Below, piece by piece: positions 18,071-24,508 of a DNA stretch of 64,000 nt (the first letter of the stretch is position 1; each line of letters opens with the position of its first letter). Where the stretch lies: assembly GCF_000813325.1 (NCBI RefSeq), contig NZ_BBQE01000003.1, one strand, 5' to 3'. The position numbers and the translations under genes were made by a program. Source of the stretch: Sulfurospirillum cavolei. GTDB taxonomy: Bacteria; Campylobacterota; Campylobacteria; Campylobacterales; Sulfurospirillaceae. The notes under the pieces were generated by a model, which was not told where the DNA came from, made no database searches, and saw only the letters and a list, made by a program, of their open reading frames with translations.

Positions 18071-18241
18071 ATGGAATCATTACCATTAAGAATGATAAAA
18101 CACAAAATTAGACTTTGTGAAAATGAAGAATTATTAAAAATACTTCTCAATGAAAAAGAAAAAATTGAGTTGGAAGAAGAAGAGTTTCAAAAAAACAAAA
18201 AAGTGTATGTTATACATGGTTTTAAAAATAATGAGGAGTAA
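18071..18241 (+). CDS. Small hypothetical protein, 56 residues
   Basis: A 56-codon ORF (begins MESLPLRMIKHKIRLC) behind a strong ribosome-binding site (AAAGGAGA, about 18057-18064). It is highly charged, with a Glu/Lys-rich predicted helix in the middle (NEKEKIELEEEEFQKNKK), and resembles no family I know. It ends three bases before the zinc-ribbon ORF, so the two are probably co-translated upstream of the relaxase region. A regulatory or mobilization-accessory role is only a guess from position. Confidence 0.6.
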   Translation: MESLPLRMIKHKIRLCENEELLKILLNEKEKIELEEEEFQKNKKVYVIHGFKNNEE

Positions 18242-18244
18242 ACA

Positions 18245-18430
18245 ATGGGTTGTAGGAATACAAAAGAAAACAGTACACCAAACCTGAAAAATCAAATTAG
18301 ATTTTGTGCAAATCCAAATTGCTCTAATTTAGTTATAGGAAAATCAAATAAAAAATATTGCTGTGAAAGTTGTAAGAAGAAAGAAAAATACAAAAGAAAA
18401 AAAGAACAAGAAAAAAAATTACAAAACTAA
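18245..18430 (+). CDS. Small zinc-ribbon-like protein, 61 residues
   Basis: A 61-residue basic protein with two cysteine clusters, FCANPNC (near 24-30) and YCCESC (near 45-50), followed by a Lys/Arg-rich tail (KKKEKYKRKKEQEKK). This looks like a small treble-clef or zinc-ribbon DNA-binding protein. It starts three bases after the preceding small ORF (GAGGAG ribosome-binding site) and lies directly upstream of the oriT-like hairpins and relaxase, so it could be a relaxosome accessory or regulator. That role is inference. Confidence 0.65.
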   Translation: MGCRNTKENSTPNLKNQIRFCANPNCSNLVIGKSNKKYCCESCKKKEKYKRKKEQEKKLQN

Positions 18431-18465
18431 AAATCAAAAATCTCAAACACTTCTATAATTACAAA

Positions 18466-18519
18466 TAGGAGCTAAGCCTGCTTAGGTACTTAGCTCCTAG
18501 TACCTAAGCTGTGCTTAGG
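18466..18519 (+). other. Putative origin of transfer (oriT) with overlapping hairpins
   Basis: Three perfect inverted repeats share arms: TAGGAGCTAAG / CTTAGCTCCTA (18466-18499), CTTAGGTAC / GTACCTAAG (18481-18508) and CCTAAG / CTTAGG with loop CTGTG (18503-18519). They lie just upstream of a MobV-type relaxase gene. In the pMV158 family, oriT consists of partly overlapping inverted repeats with the nick at the 3' side of a GTGTG loop. By analogy the nick would fall after CTGTG at about 18513. The hairpins are seen; the oriT function is inferred. Confidence 0.6.
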
Positions 18520-18586
18520 GAGCCCTGTGGGACCAAAAAAACAAGCCAAAACACCTTCCATAAAATCATATTTTAAAGGATTCATT

Positions 18587-20119
18587 ATGGCAAACTTTAT
18601 CACTATAACAAGTAAAAAAATTAGCAATGCAGAAGCATTTGAAAACATTTCACAAGAAATGAATAGAACAAAAACCTACATGGAAACAAAACCAAGAACA
18701 AACATAGACCCCTCAAAATCTATTCAAAATGAAAAACTATTGGAAAATAGATACAAGAGTTATGAAGAGTTTTTAGACATCAAAAAGCAAGAAATCAAGC
18801 AAGGAAATGAAAAAAATATCACTAAATATAGAATGATTAAAGAGGGTGCAGCTACACAATATAATTTCACAATTCAATCAAGTAGAGAGGCACTAACACC
18901 CAAACAACACAAAGAGTTTTTAAAAGAATGTGCTTTTACTCTTCAAGAACACTTCAAAGATAATGAAATCATTGAGTGCCATATTCATATGGATGAGACA
19001 ACACCCCACCTGCATTTTTGCCTATCTTTTTTCAATAAAAAAAGAAAAAAATTCAATCAAAAAGAGCTATTGGAAGAGGGAAAAACAAAAATAGATTCTA
19101 TTTTTAAAGCCCTAGAACCTGTCTATAAAAAATATAATTTAGAAAAATCACTTACACTTGAACAAAAAATAGAATCACTCAATGAAGAAGATACTAACAA
19201 ACTCAATGAAATAACAAAAGGGTTAGCAACTGAAAAAGAAATCAAGCAAGCCCAAAAAAGATTTTTAAAAAACATTAATAAATATGGTGGAGATGCTTAC
19301 ACCTTGCCAACAATTTTACAAAATGAAAACCATCTCATTACAAAAAAATTGAATGAAGATATCAAAAAATCACTGGAAAAATTGGAAAATCTACATATCA
19401 GAGACACAACACAAATTATGGAAAATCTAAAAGATTGGGATAAAGGCATAGAGACTTCTCTTTTTAGAAAAAAAACAAATGGTTACTTTATTTCAGAAGA
19501 GCAATACCAAAAAATTATTAGTTTCCATACCAAAATGAGTAGCATATATAGAGAAATCAATGAGCATAATCTACTACTACAAACCTTTAAAACCAAAATA
19601 GAGAGTTTAGGGCTGAAAGATATAAAAACCCTTCAAGAACACCAAAAAACCTTCCATGATATAGAGAAAGACATAGAGATATTAAAACAATACAAAGAAG
19701 AAGTGAACACAAATATCAAATTGGAAGAGTATAAATACAAATGCCTACATCAAGAAATTGGCATTAAAAAAAATGAAGTAAAAGAGCTAGAGCAAAGAAA
19801 AGAGATAGCCCACAACTTTTTGACCAAGTTTGAAAATGAAGTAATTGAGAAAAAAAATATTTTACAAACCTTAGACCAAAAAATTGAAAAAATGAACAAT
19901 CAAGCAAGAGAGGCAGAAAATAACTTAATAGTCCTTGCAAACACTCATGAAAAGGCAAAAGAGACCATTAAAAATATCATAGAAGAAGAAATACAAATAC
20001 AAAAAAATTGTGAAGAAATGGCTTCCATAGAAAGACAAAAAATACATAAACAAGCAATTCAATCAGAAGAAGAAGGCAAAAATGACCCTGAGATTAGTTT
20101 AAATAAAAAATGGTGCTAA
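18587..20119 (+). CDS. MobV/Mob_Pre-family plasmid relaxase
   Basis: A 510-residue relaxase. The family motif is intact near residues 130-143: CHIHMDETTPHLHF (HxDExxPHLH, the metal-binding motif III of MobV proteins). The N-terminus contains the conserved RTKTYM segment near residue 27, and the C-terminal half is long charged coiled coil (~residues 330-500). ATG 18587 was chosen because AAAGGA sits six bases upstream; the longer frame would read into the hairpin region. It should nick oriT and lead the strand into a recipient using a helper conjugation system. It has no replication domain. Confidence 0.88.
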   Translation: MANFITITSKKISNAEAFENISQEMNRTKTYMETKPRTNIDPSKSIQNEKLLENRYKSYEEFLDIKKQEIKQGNEKNITKYRMIKEGAATQYNFTIQSSREALTPKQHKEFLKECAFTLQEHFKDNEIIECHIHMDETTPHLHFCLSFFNKKRKKFNQKELLEEGKTKIDSIFKALEPVYKKYNLEKSLTLEQKIESLNEEDTNKLNEITKGLATEKEIKQAQKRFLKNINKYGGDAYTLPTILQNENHLITKKLNEDIKKSLEKLENLHIRDTTQIMENLKDWDKGIETSLFRKKTNGYFISEEQYQKIISFHTKMSSIYREINEHNLLLQTFKTKIESLGLKDIKTLQEHQKTFHDIEKDIEILKQYKEEVNTNIKLEEYKYKCLHQEIGIKKNEVKELEQRKEIAHNFLTKFENEVIEKKNILQTLDQKIEKMNNQAREAENNLIVLANTHEKAKETIKNIIEEEIQIQKNCEEMASIERQKIHKQAIQSEEEGKNDPEISLNKKWC

Positions 20120-20884
20120 TACACCACAAAATTGAAAAAGACAAGTTTTAGAGCCACTTTCCACCTAGATTTTAAGAGATTTTGGGCTGGTATCAATGGT
20201 AGAAAATCAATAAATATGATGAAAATATTGTTTATTAGTGTTGTAGTAACTTAAACAAACCCTTAACTCTTACCTTTTCCTTTTAAGCCCCTATGGGGCT
20301 TTACCACTAGAGGCTAACCTACATAATCAACTAATTTTTTCCTGACTTGCCAGGGAAAAATTAGAATGTAGTGCCCTGTTGGGCAACTCCCTTAATACAA
20401 TTTCTTTTAATGTATATTTTTTTATAGAAGTAGATTTTTAGTGAATAAATATTTTTGAGTTTGAAGTTGTTCTTAATTATTTATATTTATATTTTATATT
20501 TGTTAAGAAAACTACTTACTACTAAAGCATAAAATAGAAATATACACTAAGTAATAAACAAGTTGCCTCTGAGGTGAACCTCAGTAAAATGTCCCCCATT
20601 TTTAATCCCCCCACCTCTATAGTAGTAAGATACTATAGTAGTATACTTCCTCCCCCCTTTTTTGAATCTTTTTAAAAATAGAACATTTTTACAATTTAGA
20701 ACTAGACAAAAGTTGCTTTTAAATGCTATTTTTTTGACCTGAGAGGTGGGTGTTTTAAAAATTACCATAAATTAGTGGCATTGGTATTATTTTGGAGAAT
20801 AAGGGGTGTTTTTGAGTTTCTATTTAAGGCTTTATTCTAGAATGTACTAGTATAGTTTTGAAAATATATCATATAAGGATAAAT
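20120..20884. other. Non-coding, hairpin-rich region of element 1
   Basis: About 765 bases with no supported gene. Three hairpins cluster early: AAGCCCC/GGGGCTT (20285-20301), a 14-bp nearly perfect stem CTAATTTTTTCCTG/CAGGGAAAAATTAG (20331-20364), and GCCC/GGGC (20373-20384). Further on are the dyads CTGAGG/CCTCAG (20569-20584) and CTATAGTA/TACTATAG (20617-20638), the latter flanked by C-runs. The first group may terminate relaxase transcription or act as a single-strand origin. The second group could be an operator region. Confidence 0.5.
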
Positions 20885-21676
20885 ATGAATCATATCTTCT
20901 CTAAATTAATTTACTTAGTGATAATAATTTTTATTTCTGGGTGTAGTGTTTCAGGTTATCAAAGCTACTACAAAGAATACCCTATCACTAAAGAACTACA
21001 TAATAATAAAGATGCACAATTTCTAAAAGATGGAGAAGTTCCACAAGTTTATTACTCTGATAATTTAAATGCCGATATGACAAAAATGGCTTCAAAGCAT
21101 TATCTTCCAATAGGTTATTCTTCCTTTAATGGAAAACTATCAGATGTAAGTGAAGTTATTGAACAAGCCAAGAAAGTAAAAGCTGTATTGGTCTTGTATA
21201 CCAAAAAATATACTAATACCCAAAATGTAAGTGGTGCCTATATGATTCCTCAAACAAACTATATGTCAGGAAGTGCATATGGCACAGGAGGCTATGCCAC
21301 ATTTCAAGGAACACAAACTACAAATACTTTAGTTCCTTATTCAATTAATCAATCTAGATTTGATCAAGAAGCAGTCTTTTTTATTAAAGGTCTCAAAAAA
21401 TTTAGATTTGGAATTCATGCAGAAGATATTTCGAGAGACAAAAGAATAGAACTTGGAGAAACTGGAGCATTGGTTACTTTAATATTTGAAAATACTCCAG
21501 CTTATAATTCAGATATCTTGGTCAATGATATAATCACTTATGTAGATGGTATAAAAATAAAAGACTACAATCATCTTAAAACAATATTAGCAGATTATAG
21601 CCTAGATAAAAAAAATATTATTTTTAAAGTCTTGAGAGGAAAAGAAGAAAAAGACATAATTCTTACATTAGATTAA
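20885..21676 (+). CDS. PDZ-domain lipoprotein
   Basis: A 263-residue predicted lipoprotein. ATG 20885 was preferred because AAGGA lies five bases upstream and the protein then begins with a proper lipoprotein signal (MNHIFSKLIYLVIIIFISGC, lipobox ISGC). The C-terminal ~90 residues form a PDZ-like domain (TGALVTLIFENTPAYNSDIL, then NDIITYVDGIKIKDYNHLK). The middle has a Tyr/Gly-rich stretch (SGSAYGTGGYATFQGT). No protease domain is present. It would be anchored in the envelope as cargo of the mobile element; function unknown. Confidence 0.75.
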   Translation: MNHIFSKLIYLVIIIFISGCSVSGYQSYYKEYPITKELHNNKDAQFLKDGEVPQVYYSDNLNADMTKMASKHYLPIGYSSFNGKLSDVSEVIEQAKKVKAVLVLYTKKYTNTQNVSGAYMIPQTNYMSGSAYGTGGYATFQGTQTTNTLVPYSINQSRFDQEAVFFIKGLKKFRFGIHAEDISRDKRIELGETGALVTLIFENTPAYNSDILVNDIITYVDGIKIKDYNHLKTILADYSLDKKNIIFKVLRGKEEKDIILTLD

Positions 21677-21677
21677 T

Positions 21678-22070
21678 TTATTTATGAATTGTCCAATTAT
21701 TAGTTTCATTACATAAGTAAATGATTGGGACATTTTGAAATATTTCAGAAATATGTATAATAAATCTCATATCATTTTCAACACTTAAAATTATTTTATT
21801 TTTGGGAGTGCCATAGACTAATTTCTCTAAATATGGCAATTTAAAATCTATTTGACCATCTGTGTGTAAAATATTATTATCATCAATTTTAAATCTAATG
21901 GGATACTTAAAAGCATCTTCTTGTGAAACCATAGGAACTATTTCATTATTTATGATAGCTCCTTGATTAATACAAACATACTTTTGATTCAACATAAATC
22001 CAAGATTTTTATCACCAGCATTCATGGTTATTATTGTAAGAAATAAAAAAACTATAATTTTCAACAACAT
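21678..22070 (-). CDS. Small secreted hypothetical protein, 130 residues
   Basis: A 130-residue protein with a signal peptide (MLLKIIVFLFLTIITMNAGD) and no further hydrophobic segment, so probably periplasmic. Two cysteines (YVCINQG near residue 32, YLCNE near 119) may form a disulfide. It converges with the PDZ lipoprotein with one base between their stops. I do not recognise the family. Lipoprotein and secreted protein together look like element-encoded envelope cargo. Confidence 0.65.
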   Translation of the reverse strand: MLLKIIVFLFLTIITMNAGDKNLGFMLNQKYVCINQGAIINNEIVPMVSQEDAFKYPIRFKIDDNNILHTDGQIDFKLPYLEKLVYGTPKNKIILSVENDMRFIIHISEIFQNVPIIYLCNETNNWTIHK

Positions 22071-22255
22071 TGAGTTAATTTCCCTCTTATTGTATTTGTC
22101 TTATTTTATCTTAATGTAATTGTACCTTGATTTACTTTAACAAGAAAAAAACAACTATTTTAATAAATTAAAAGTGCTAGTAACTACTAAGTTTGAAAAA
22201 AACTGATTGTTTATGTTAGACTGTGCTAATTTTACTAAAAAACTGAGGAAAAACT
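22071..22255. promoter_or_regulatory. Candidate promoter region of the native integrase start
   Basis: AT-rich and gene-free. It contains TTGAAA (about 22193) and TATGTT (about 22212), which could be promoter elements, though their spacing is shorter than ideal. A good ribosome-binding site (GAGGAAAA, about 22244-22251) lies just before ATG 22256. Confidence 0.4.
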
Positions 22256-22363
22256 ATGCTAATTTCATTAAAAGAAAAAGACCTAAAAAAGCTCATAAAC
22301 AAGGCTATTTTAGGGGTTTTGAGTGAGTTAGTAGTTGTGGCGGACAGAGAGGGATTTGAATAA
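22256..22363 (+). pseudogene. Detached 5' end of the element 1 integrase gene
   Basis: A 35-codon ORF with its own ribosome-binding site begins MLISLKEKDLKKLINKAILG and runs into the attachment core, where it reads V-A-D-R-E-G before stopping at TAA in element 2 DNA. The integrase ORF at 16282 reads the same core in the same frame (GTG GCG GAC AGA GAG GGA). Recombination between the two repeats would fuse 27 codons from here to the integrase body without a stop. It is therefore interpreted as the native integrase N-terminus, separated by integration, not as an independent gene. Annotation pipelines would probably miss it. Confidence 0.7.
22337..22360. repeat. Internal att site between the two elements (tRNA-Ser repeat, copy 2)
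   Basis: Twenty-four bases identical to the tRNA-Ser 3' end at 32328-32351, starting GTGGCGGACAGAGAGGGA. It is the right end of element 1 and the left end of element 2. Confidence 0.92.
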
Positions 22364-22375
22364 AACGTATGCTTT

Positions 22376-22705
22376 TTAGTGCATTTCTATTTTAATGTTC
22401 GGATTACTGGATATATTTTTCTGTTCTTCTTTTTTAATGGTTTTAGGTTCTATGGTTGTTGTTTCTTTTTTGGTTGTTTCTTTTTTGGTTGTTATTGGAG
22501 TATTGTTTACTATATCCGTTTTTCGTATTGTCCAGTCAAGCGAATATAAAAAGAATGTTACTGCATATAGGATAAAAACGATTAATCTCATTTTTTTTTG
22601 AAATATATAACTAAGAATGAAAAATATTATATATGCTATTCCTATTTTTTGTAAAGCTGTCAATGTTTCGGGTGTATGAATTATATATTCTATAAATTCA
22701 TTCAT
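22376..22705 (-). CDS. Small prophage membrane protein, 109 residues
   Basis: A 109-residue protein with two predicted transmembrane segments (~residues 22-35 and 40-55) and a hydrophilic Thr/Lys/Glu-rich tail (KKETTKKETTTIEPKTIKKE). Its start overlaps the end of the HTH regulator gene by four bases (ATGA), so the two form a leftward pair likely expressed in the lysogen. Small membrane proteins next to phage repressors often act in superinfection exclusion or host modification. Here that is only a suggestion from position, and no family was recognised. Confidence 0.6.
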   Translation of the reverse strand: MNEFIEYIIHTPETLTALQKIGIAYIIFFILSYIFQKKMRLIVFILYAVTFFLYSLDWTIRKTDIVNNTPITTKKETTKKETTTIEPKTIKKEEQKNISSNPNIKIEMH

Positions 22706-22944
22706 TTTTTATCTATTTCCTTTTTTGCTAATCTTGTTTTTATATCTAGGATGTAATATTCTCTTTCTTTTTCTTCGAGCGTATTAAATAATTTTAATAT
22801 TTCTTCTTCTTCTTTAGTTAAATTATTTAATTTTTCATCTTTGTAATTCATTACTATTTTGTATAGATTTGGCTTTTCTTTTTTCCAGTTGTATATCGTT
22901 GGTGTAGATATTCCCAAAAATTTACAAAAATCATCAATTTTCAT
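22702..22944 (-). CDS. HTH transcriptional regulator (probable prophage repressor)
   Basis: An 80-residue protein with an N-terminal helix-turn-helix, IDDFCKFLGISTPTIYNWKK (residues ~3-22), followed by a charged helical region (LTKEEEEILKLFNTLEEKERE) that may dimerise. It is divergent from the structural genes across a region with repeated 12-mers, the usual layout of an inovirus immunity region. It is translationally coupled to the downstream membrane protein. Repressor function is inferred from fold and position. Confidence 0.72.
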   Translation of the reverse strand: MKIDDFCKFLGISTPTIYNWKKEKPNLYKIVMNYKDEKLNNLTKEEEEILKLFNTLEEKEREYYILDIKTRLAKKEIDKK

Positions 22945-23206
22945 CTTTTTCCTATTGACAAATTTAAATTATTTTATTATCATTCTTTAAATTATTTAAA
23001 TATTCTTTTATCTCATTTAAATAATTATAGCATTTATTTAAAAATGCTAAATATTTTTCTAAAAAGCGTTTTTATTAAAAATCTCTTAAAAAGGTTTTTA
23101 ATAAGAGTGTCTGCGTTAGCGAGGGATTACTCTTCGTAGGGTGGGTTTGACTGGCTCCGCCCTATGTATTTCTACAGTCAAAAAAATATCCCTTTAAGGA
23201 GCTGTC
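22945..23206. promoter_or_regulatory. Prophage immunity/origin region with operator-like repeats and stem-loops
   Basis: The left half holds two perfect direct repeats TTTAAATTATTT (22963-22974 and 22986-22997, 23 bases apart), a partial inverted copy near 23016-23026, and a dyad AGCATTT/AAATGCT (23029-23048). These are candidate operators for the HTH regulator. The right half holds three consecutive stem-loops: ATTAAAAA/TTTTTAAT (23074-23102), AAGAGT/ACTCTT (23103-23134) and TAGGGTGG/CCGCCCTA (23137-23164). Clusters of stem-loops mark the packaging signal and origins in inoviruses, so this may also be the phage intergenic region. Confidence 0.55.
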
Positions 23207-23533
23207 ATGCACACGTATCTCATTGGTCAATTAGAAGAGGTTCGCCCCGTTGAGCGAAAAAATAAAAATGGAGAGTTAATTTCCATGATCGACGTTATGG
23301 TCACTTTTACTTCTCGTGATCTCCAAGGTTATTTGGTAAAGTCTACGGATACGCTTTCTTATCCTGCCGATCTTCTATCTAAGTTTTCTCCTTTTAAGGG
23401 AAAATTTATCGCAATTCCACATGTTTTTTTAACGACGAAAACGGGTAATTATCTTTTTCCCGATCAAAATATGTCTTTTTTGACGTTTGATCGCGACCCG
23501 CTTTTGACGGTTGAAGTTAAAAAGGTTTCGTAA
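23207..23533 (+). CDS. Candidate phage ssDNA-binding protein (gpV-like)
   Basis: A 108-residue protein behind an AAGGAG ribosome-binding site, first gene of the rightward structural operon. It is beta-strand rich (MHTYLIGQLEEVRPVERK, SMIDVMVTFTSRDLQGY, GKFIAIPHVFLTTKTGNY), consistent with an OB-fold. In inoviruses the gene before the major coat protein is usually the ssDNA-binding protein that coats the nascent genome and controls the switch to packaging. The assignment rests on position, size and predicted fold; no signature motif was recognised. Confidence 0.55.
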   Translation: MHTYLIGQLEEVRPVERKNKNGELISMIDVMVTFTSRDLQGYLVKSTDTLSYPADLLSKFSPFKGKFIAIPHVFLTTKTGNYLFPDQNMSFLTFDRDPLLTVEVKKVS

Positions 23534-23638
23534 TTTTTAAGGTTTACCCTTTTTCCTAAAAAGGGTTTGATTCAAAGTTGAAAAAACTCCAGTCGTTTTT
23601 TGAGCTTTGGCTCAATACATCTTATGTAAGGAGTTCTT

Positions 23639-23881
23639 ATGTCATGGAAAAAAGCAACTGCACAGGCTGTAAGTGCGGGTAAAGCTATTTACCAAAACGG
23701 AAAAGTTGTCGCAATTAGTGCGATTGTTGGTGCGGGTAATTTAATGGCGGCTGATGCTCCCGTTGTACCTACGACGGAATTAAAAGCCGACTACGGTCTT
23801 TTTGACTGGGTTTTTGCGGGTGTTGTTACGGTTGCGTTCGTCTTTATGGTCGCTCGTCGCTCAAAAGGTTTCGTTCGTTAA
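23639..23881 (+). CDS. Inovirus major coat protein (pVIII-like)
   Basis: An 80-residue precursor. A basic N-region and hydrophobic stretch end in a signal-peptidase site after LMAADA (near residue 40). The mature ~40 residues have the classical pVIII layout: acidic N-part (TTELKADYGLFDW), one transmembrane helix (VFAGVVTVAFVFMVA) and a basic C-terminus (RRSKGFVR) to contact DNA. A ribosome-binding site (AAGGAG) precedes the ATG. A hairpin directly after the gene recalls the terminator that keeps gene VIII transcripts abundant in Ff phages. Confidence 0.88.
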   Translation: MSWKKATAQAVSAGKAIYQNGKVVAISAIVGAGNLMAADAPVVPTTELKADYGLFDWVFAGVVTVAFVFMVARRSKGFVR

Positions 23882-23884
23882 ATC

Positions 23885-23905
23885 AAGGGGCTTTTTGCCC
23901 CTTTA
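23885..23905 (+). terminator. Hairpin after the major coat protein gene
   Basis: Perfect stem AAGGGGC / GCCCCTT with a five-T loop, directly after the coat gene stop. No long T-run follows, so it is probably a partial terminator or mRNA stabiliser. Confidence 0.6.
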
Positions 23906-23918
23906 AAAGGTGTCAGTC

Positions 23919-24095
23919 ATGTTTAAATATTTCTTATTTTTTTCCCCTCTTTTTTCTTTCGCCGAAGATGTAAACGCAACAAGTGCATCGTTGAATCTTA
24001 CTCCAACTCAATACAGTTTTTTGATGGGTTTGTCCGGTAACCTTGTTGGATTTACGTTTTTGCTTGGTCTTATTTTAGTAGCTGCAAGGAGATAA
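23919..24095 (+). CDS. Small coat-like membrane protein, 58 residues
   Basis: ATG 23919 was chosen because AAAAGG lies about eight bases upstream; a GTG at 23910 is the alternative. The 58-residue product has a short signal-like segment (MFKYFLFFSPLFSFAED), then an uncharged stretch and one transmembrane helix (LVGFTFLLGLILVAARR) ending in two arginines. This layout, shared with the major coat protein upstream, suggests a second coat or tip protein (pVII/pIX or pVIII class). The exact role is unknown. Confidence 0.7.
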   Translation: MFKYFLFFSPLFSFAEDVNATSASLNLTPTQYSFLMGLSGNLVGFTFLLGLILVAARR

Positions 24096-24096
24096 A

Positions 24097-24210
24097 ATGG
24101 AATTCGTAGTTTTGTCTAACGAAACATTTAACTTTTTTTTACTTCAATATGCTGTTTTTTTCGTTCCTTTATTTATCTATATTTCCGCACTTTCTTTTGT
24201 TAAAGAATAA
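24097..24210 (+). CDS. Tiny membrane protein, 37 residues (minor coat candidate)
   Basis: A 37-codon ORF starts two bases after the preceding stop with a strong ribosome-binding site (AAGGAGAT, about 24086-24093). The product begins MEFVVLSNETFNFFLLQYAV, has one hydrophobic helix and ends FVKE. Size and position match the pVII/pIX-class minor coat proteins capping filamentous virions. It is below the size most gene callers accept. The assignment is positional. Confidence 0.6.
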   Translation: MEFVVLSNETFNFFLLQYAVFFVPLFIYISALSFVKE

Positions 24211-24508
24211 AAAAATGAAAAATCTTCTTTTAGATGCCCCGCTCTTTGCTCTTAAAAAAAAAAAAGAAAATTTTAATGAAAAAAGAATCTTATTCGGAGA
24301 AGAGCCGCAGACGGGAACACGATGTGAAAAACGACCGCTTAAGGTTTTTTCATGTCGGGTTAACGCAAGGCGGACTCGCCACGGAGAAACCACGTCTTTT
24401 TTTTAAAGGCTCTTGCTCTTCCGCTCTTTCGGAAGATTTTTTGTTTTTGGTTTTAGACGTGCGCCACTTTAAACAAGCTTGTTCGGTTTTTTTTGATTGG
24501 AAAAGAAA
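24211..24508 (+). other. Structured non-coding gap with terminator in the prophage
   Basis: About 300 bases between the small coat genes and the adhesin gene. ORFs here are short, overlap each other and cross a 12-base A-run. The stretch includes GGCG/CGCC (near 24370) and a strong terminator, CTTCCG CTCTTT CGGAAG, at 24418-24435 followed by ATTTTTTGTTTTT. Related repeats (CGCTCTTTGCTCTT near 24239 and CTTGCTCTTCCGCTCTTT near 24411) occur at both ends. It could separate coat from adhesin expression or hold a packaging signal. Confidence 0.5.

Larger units (their letters stand above)
16281..22360. mobile_element. Element 1: mobilizable integrative element in tRNA-Ser
   Basis: About 6.1 kb of very AT-rich DNA bounded by direct repeats of the tRNA-Ser 3' end (18 bp shared, GTGGCGGACAGAGAGGGA, at 16282 and 22337). 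Contents in order: tyrosine integrase, 56-codon ORF, zinc-ribbon ORF, oriT-like hairpins, MobV-type relaxase, hairpin-rich non-coding DNA, PDZ lipoprotein, small secreted protein (minus strand), and the detached 5' end of the integrase. No replication initiator or type IV secretion genes are visible, so transfer would need a helper. Its codon use and composition contrast sharply with the chromosome. Confidence 0.85.

Noticed and set aside
20547..20768. 73-codon minus-strand ORF in element 1
   Set aside because: Lies over inverted repeats and C-runs, no ribosome-binding site, low-complexity product.
16281..22360. Element 1 as an inovirus satellite
   Set aside because: Shared att site is suggestive, but a MobV relaxase and oriT-like hairpins point to mobilization, and no capsid or packaging gene or shared phage sequence was seen.
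22395..22601. 68-codon plus-strand ORF opposite the prophage membrane protein
   Set aside because: Antisense shadow of the gene at 22376-22705; the repressor-coupled frame is better supported.
24149..24406. Frames between the 37-residue coat candidate and the adhesin gene
   Set aside because: They overlap each other, cross a 12-base A-run and a terminator region, and give very basic products without a recognisable fold; kept as non-coding.
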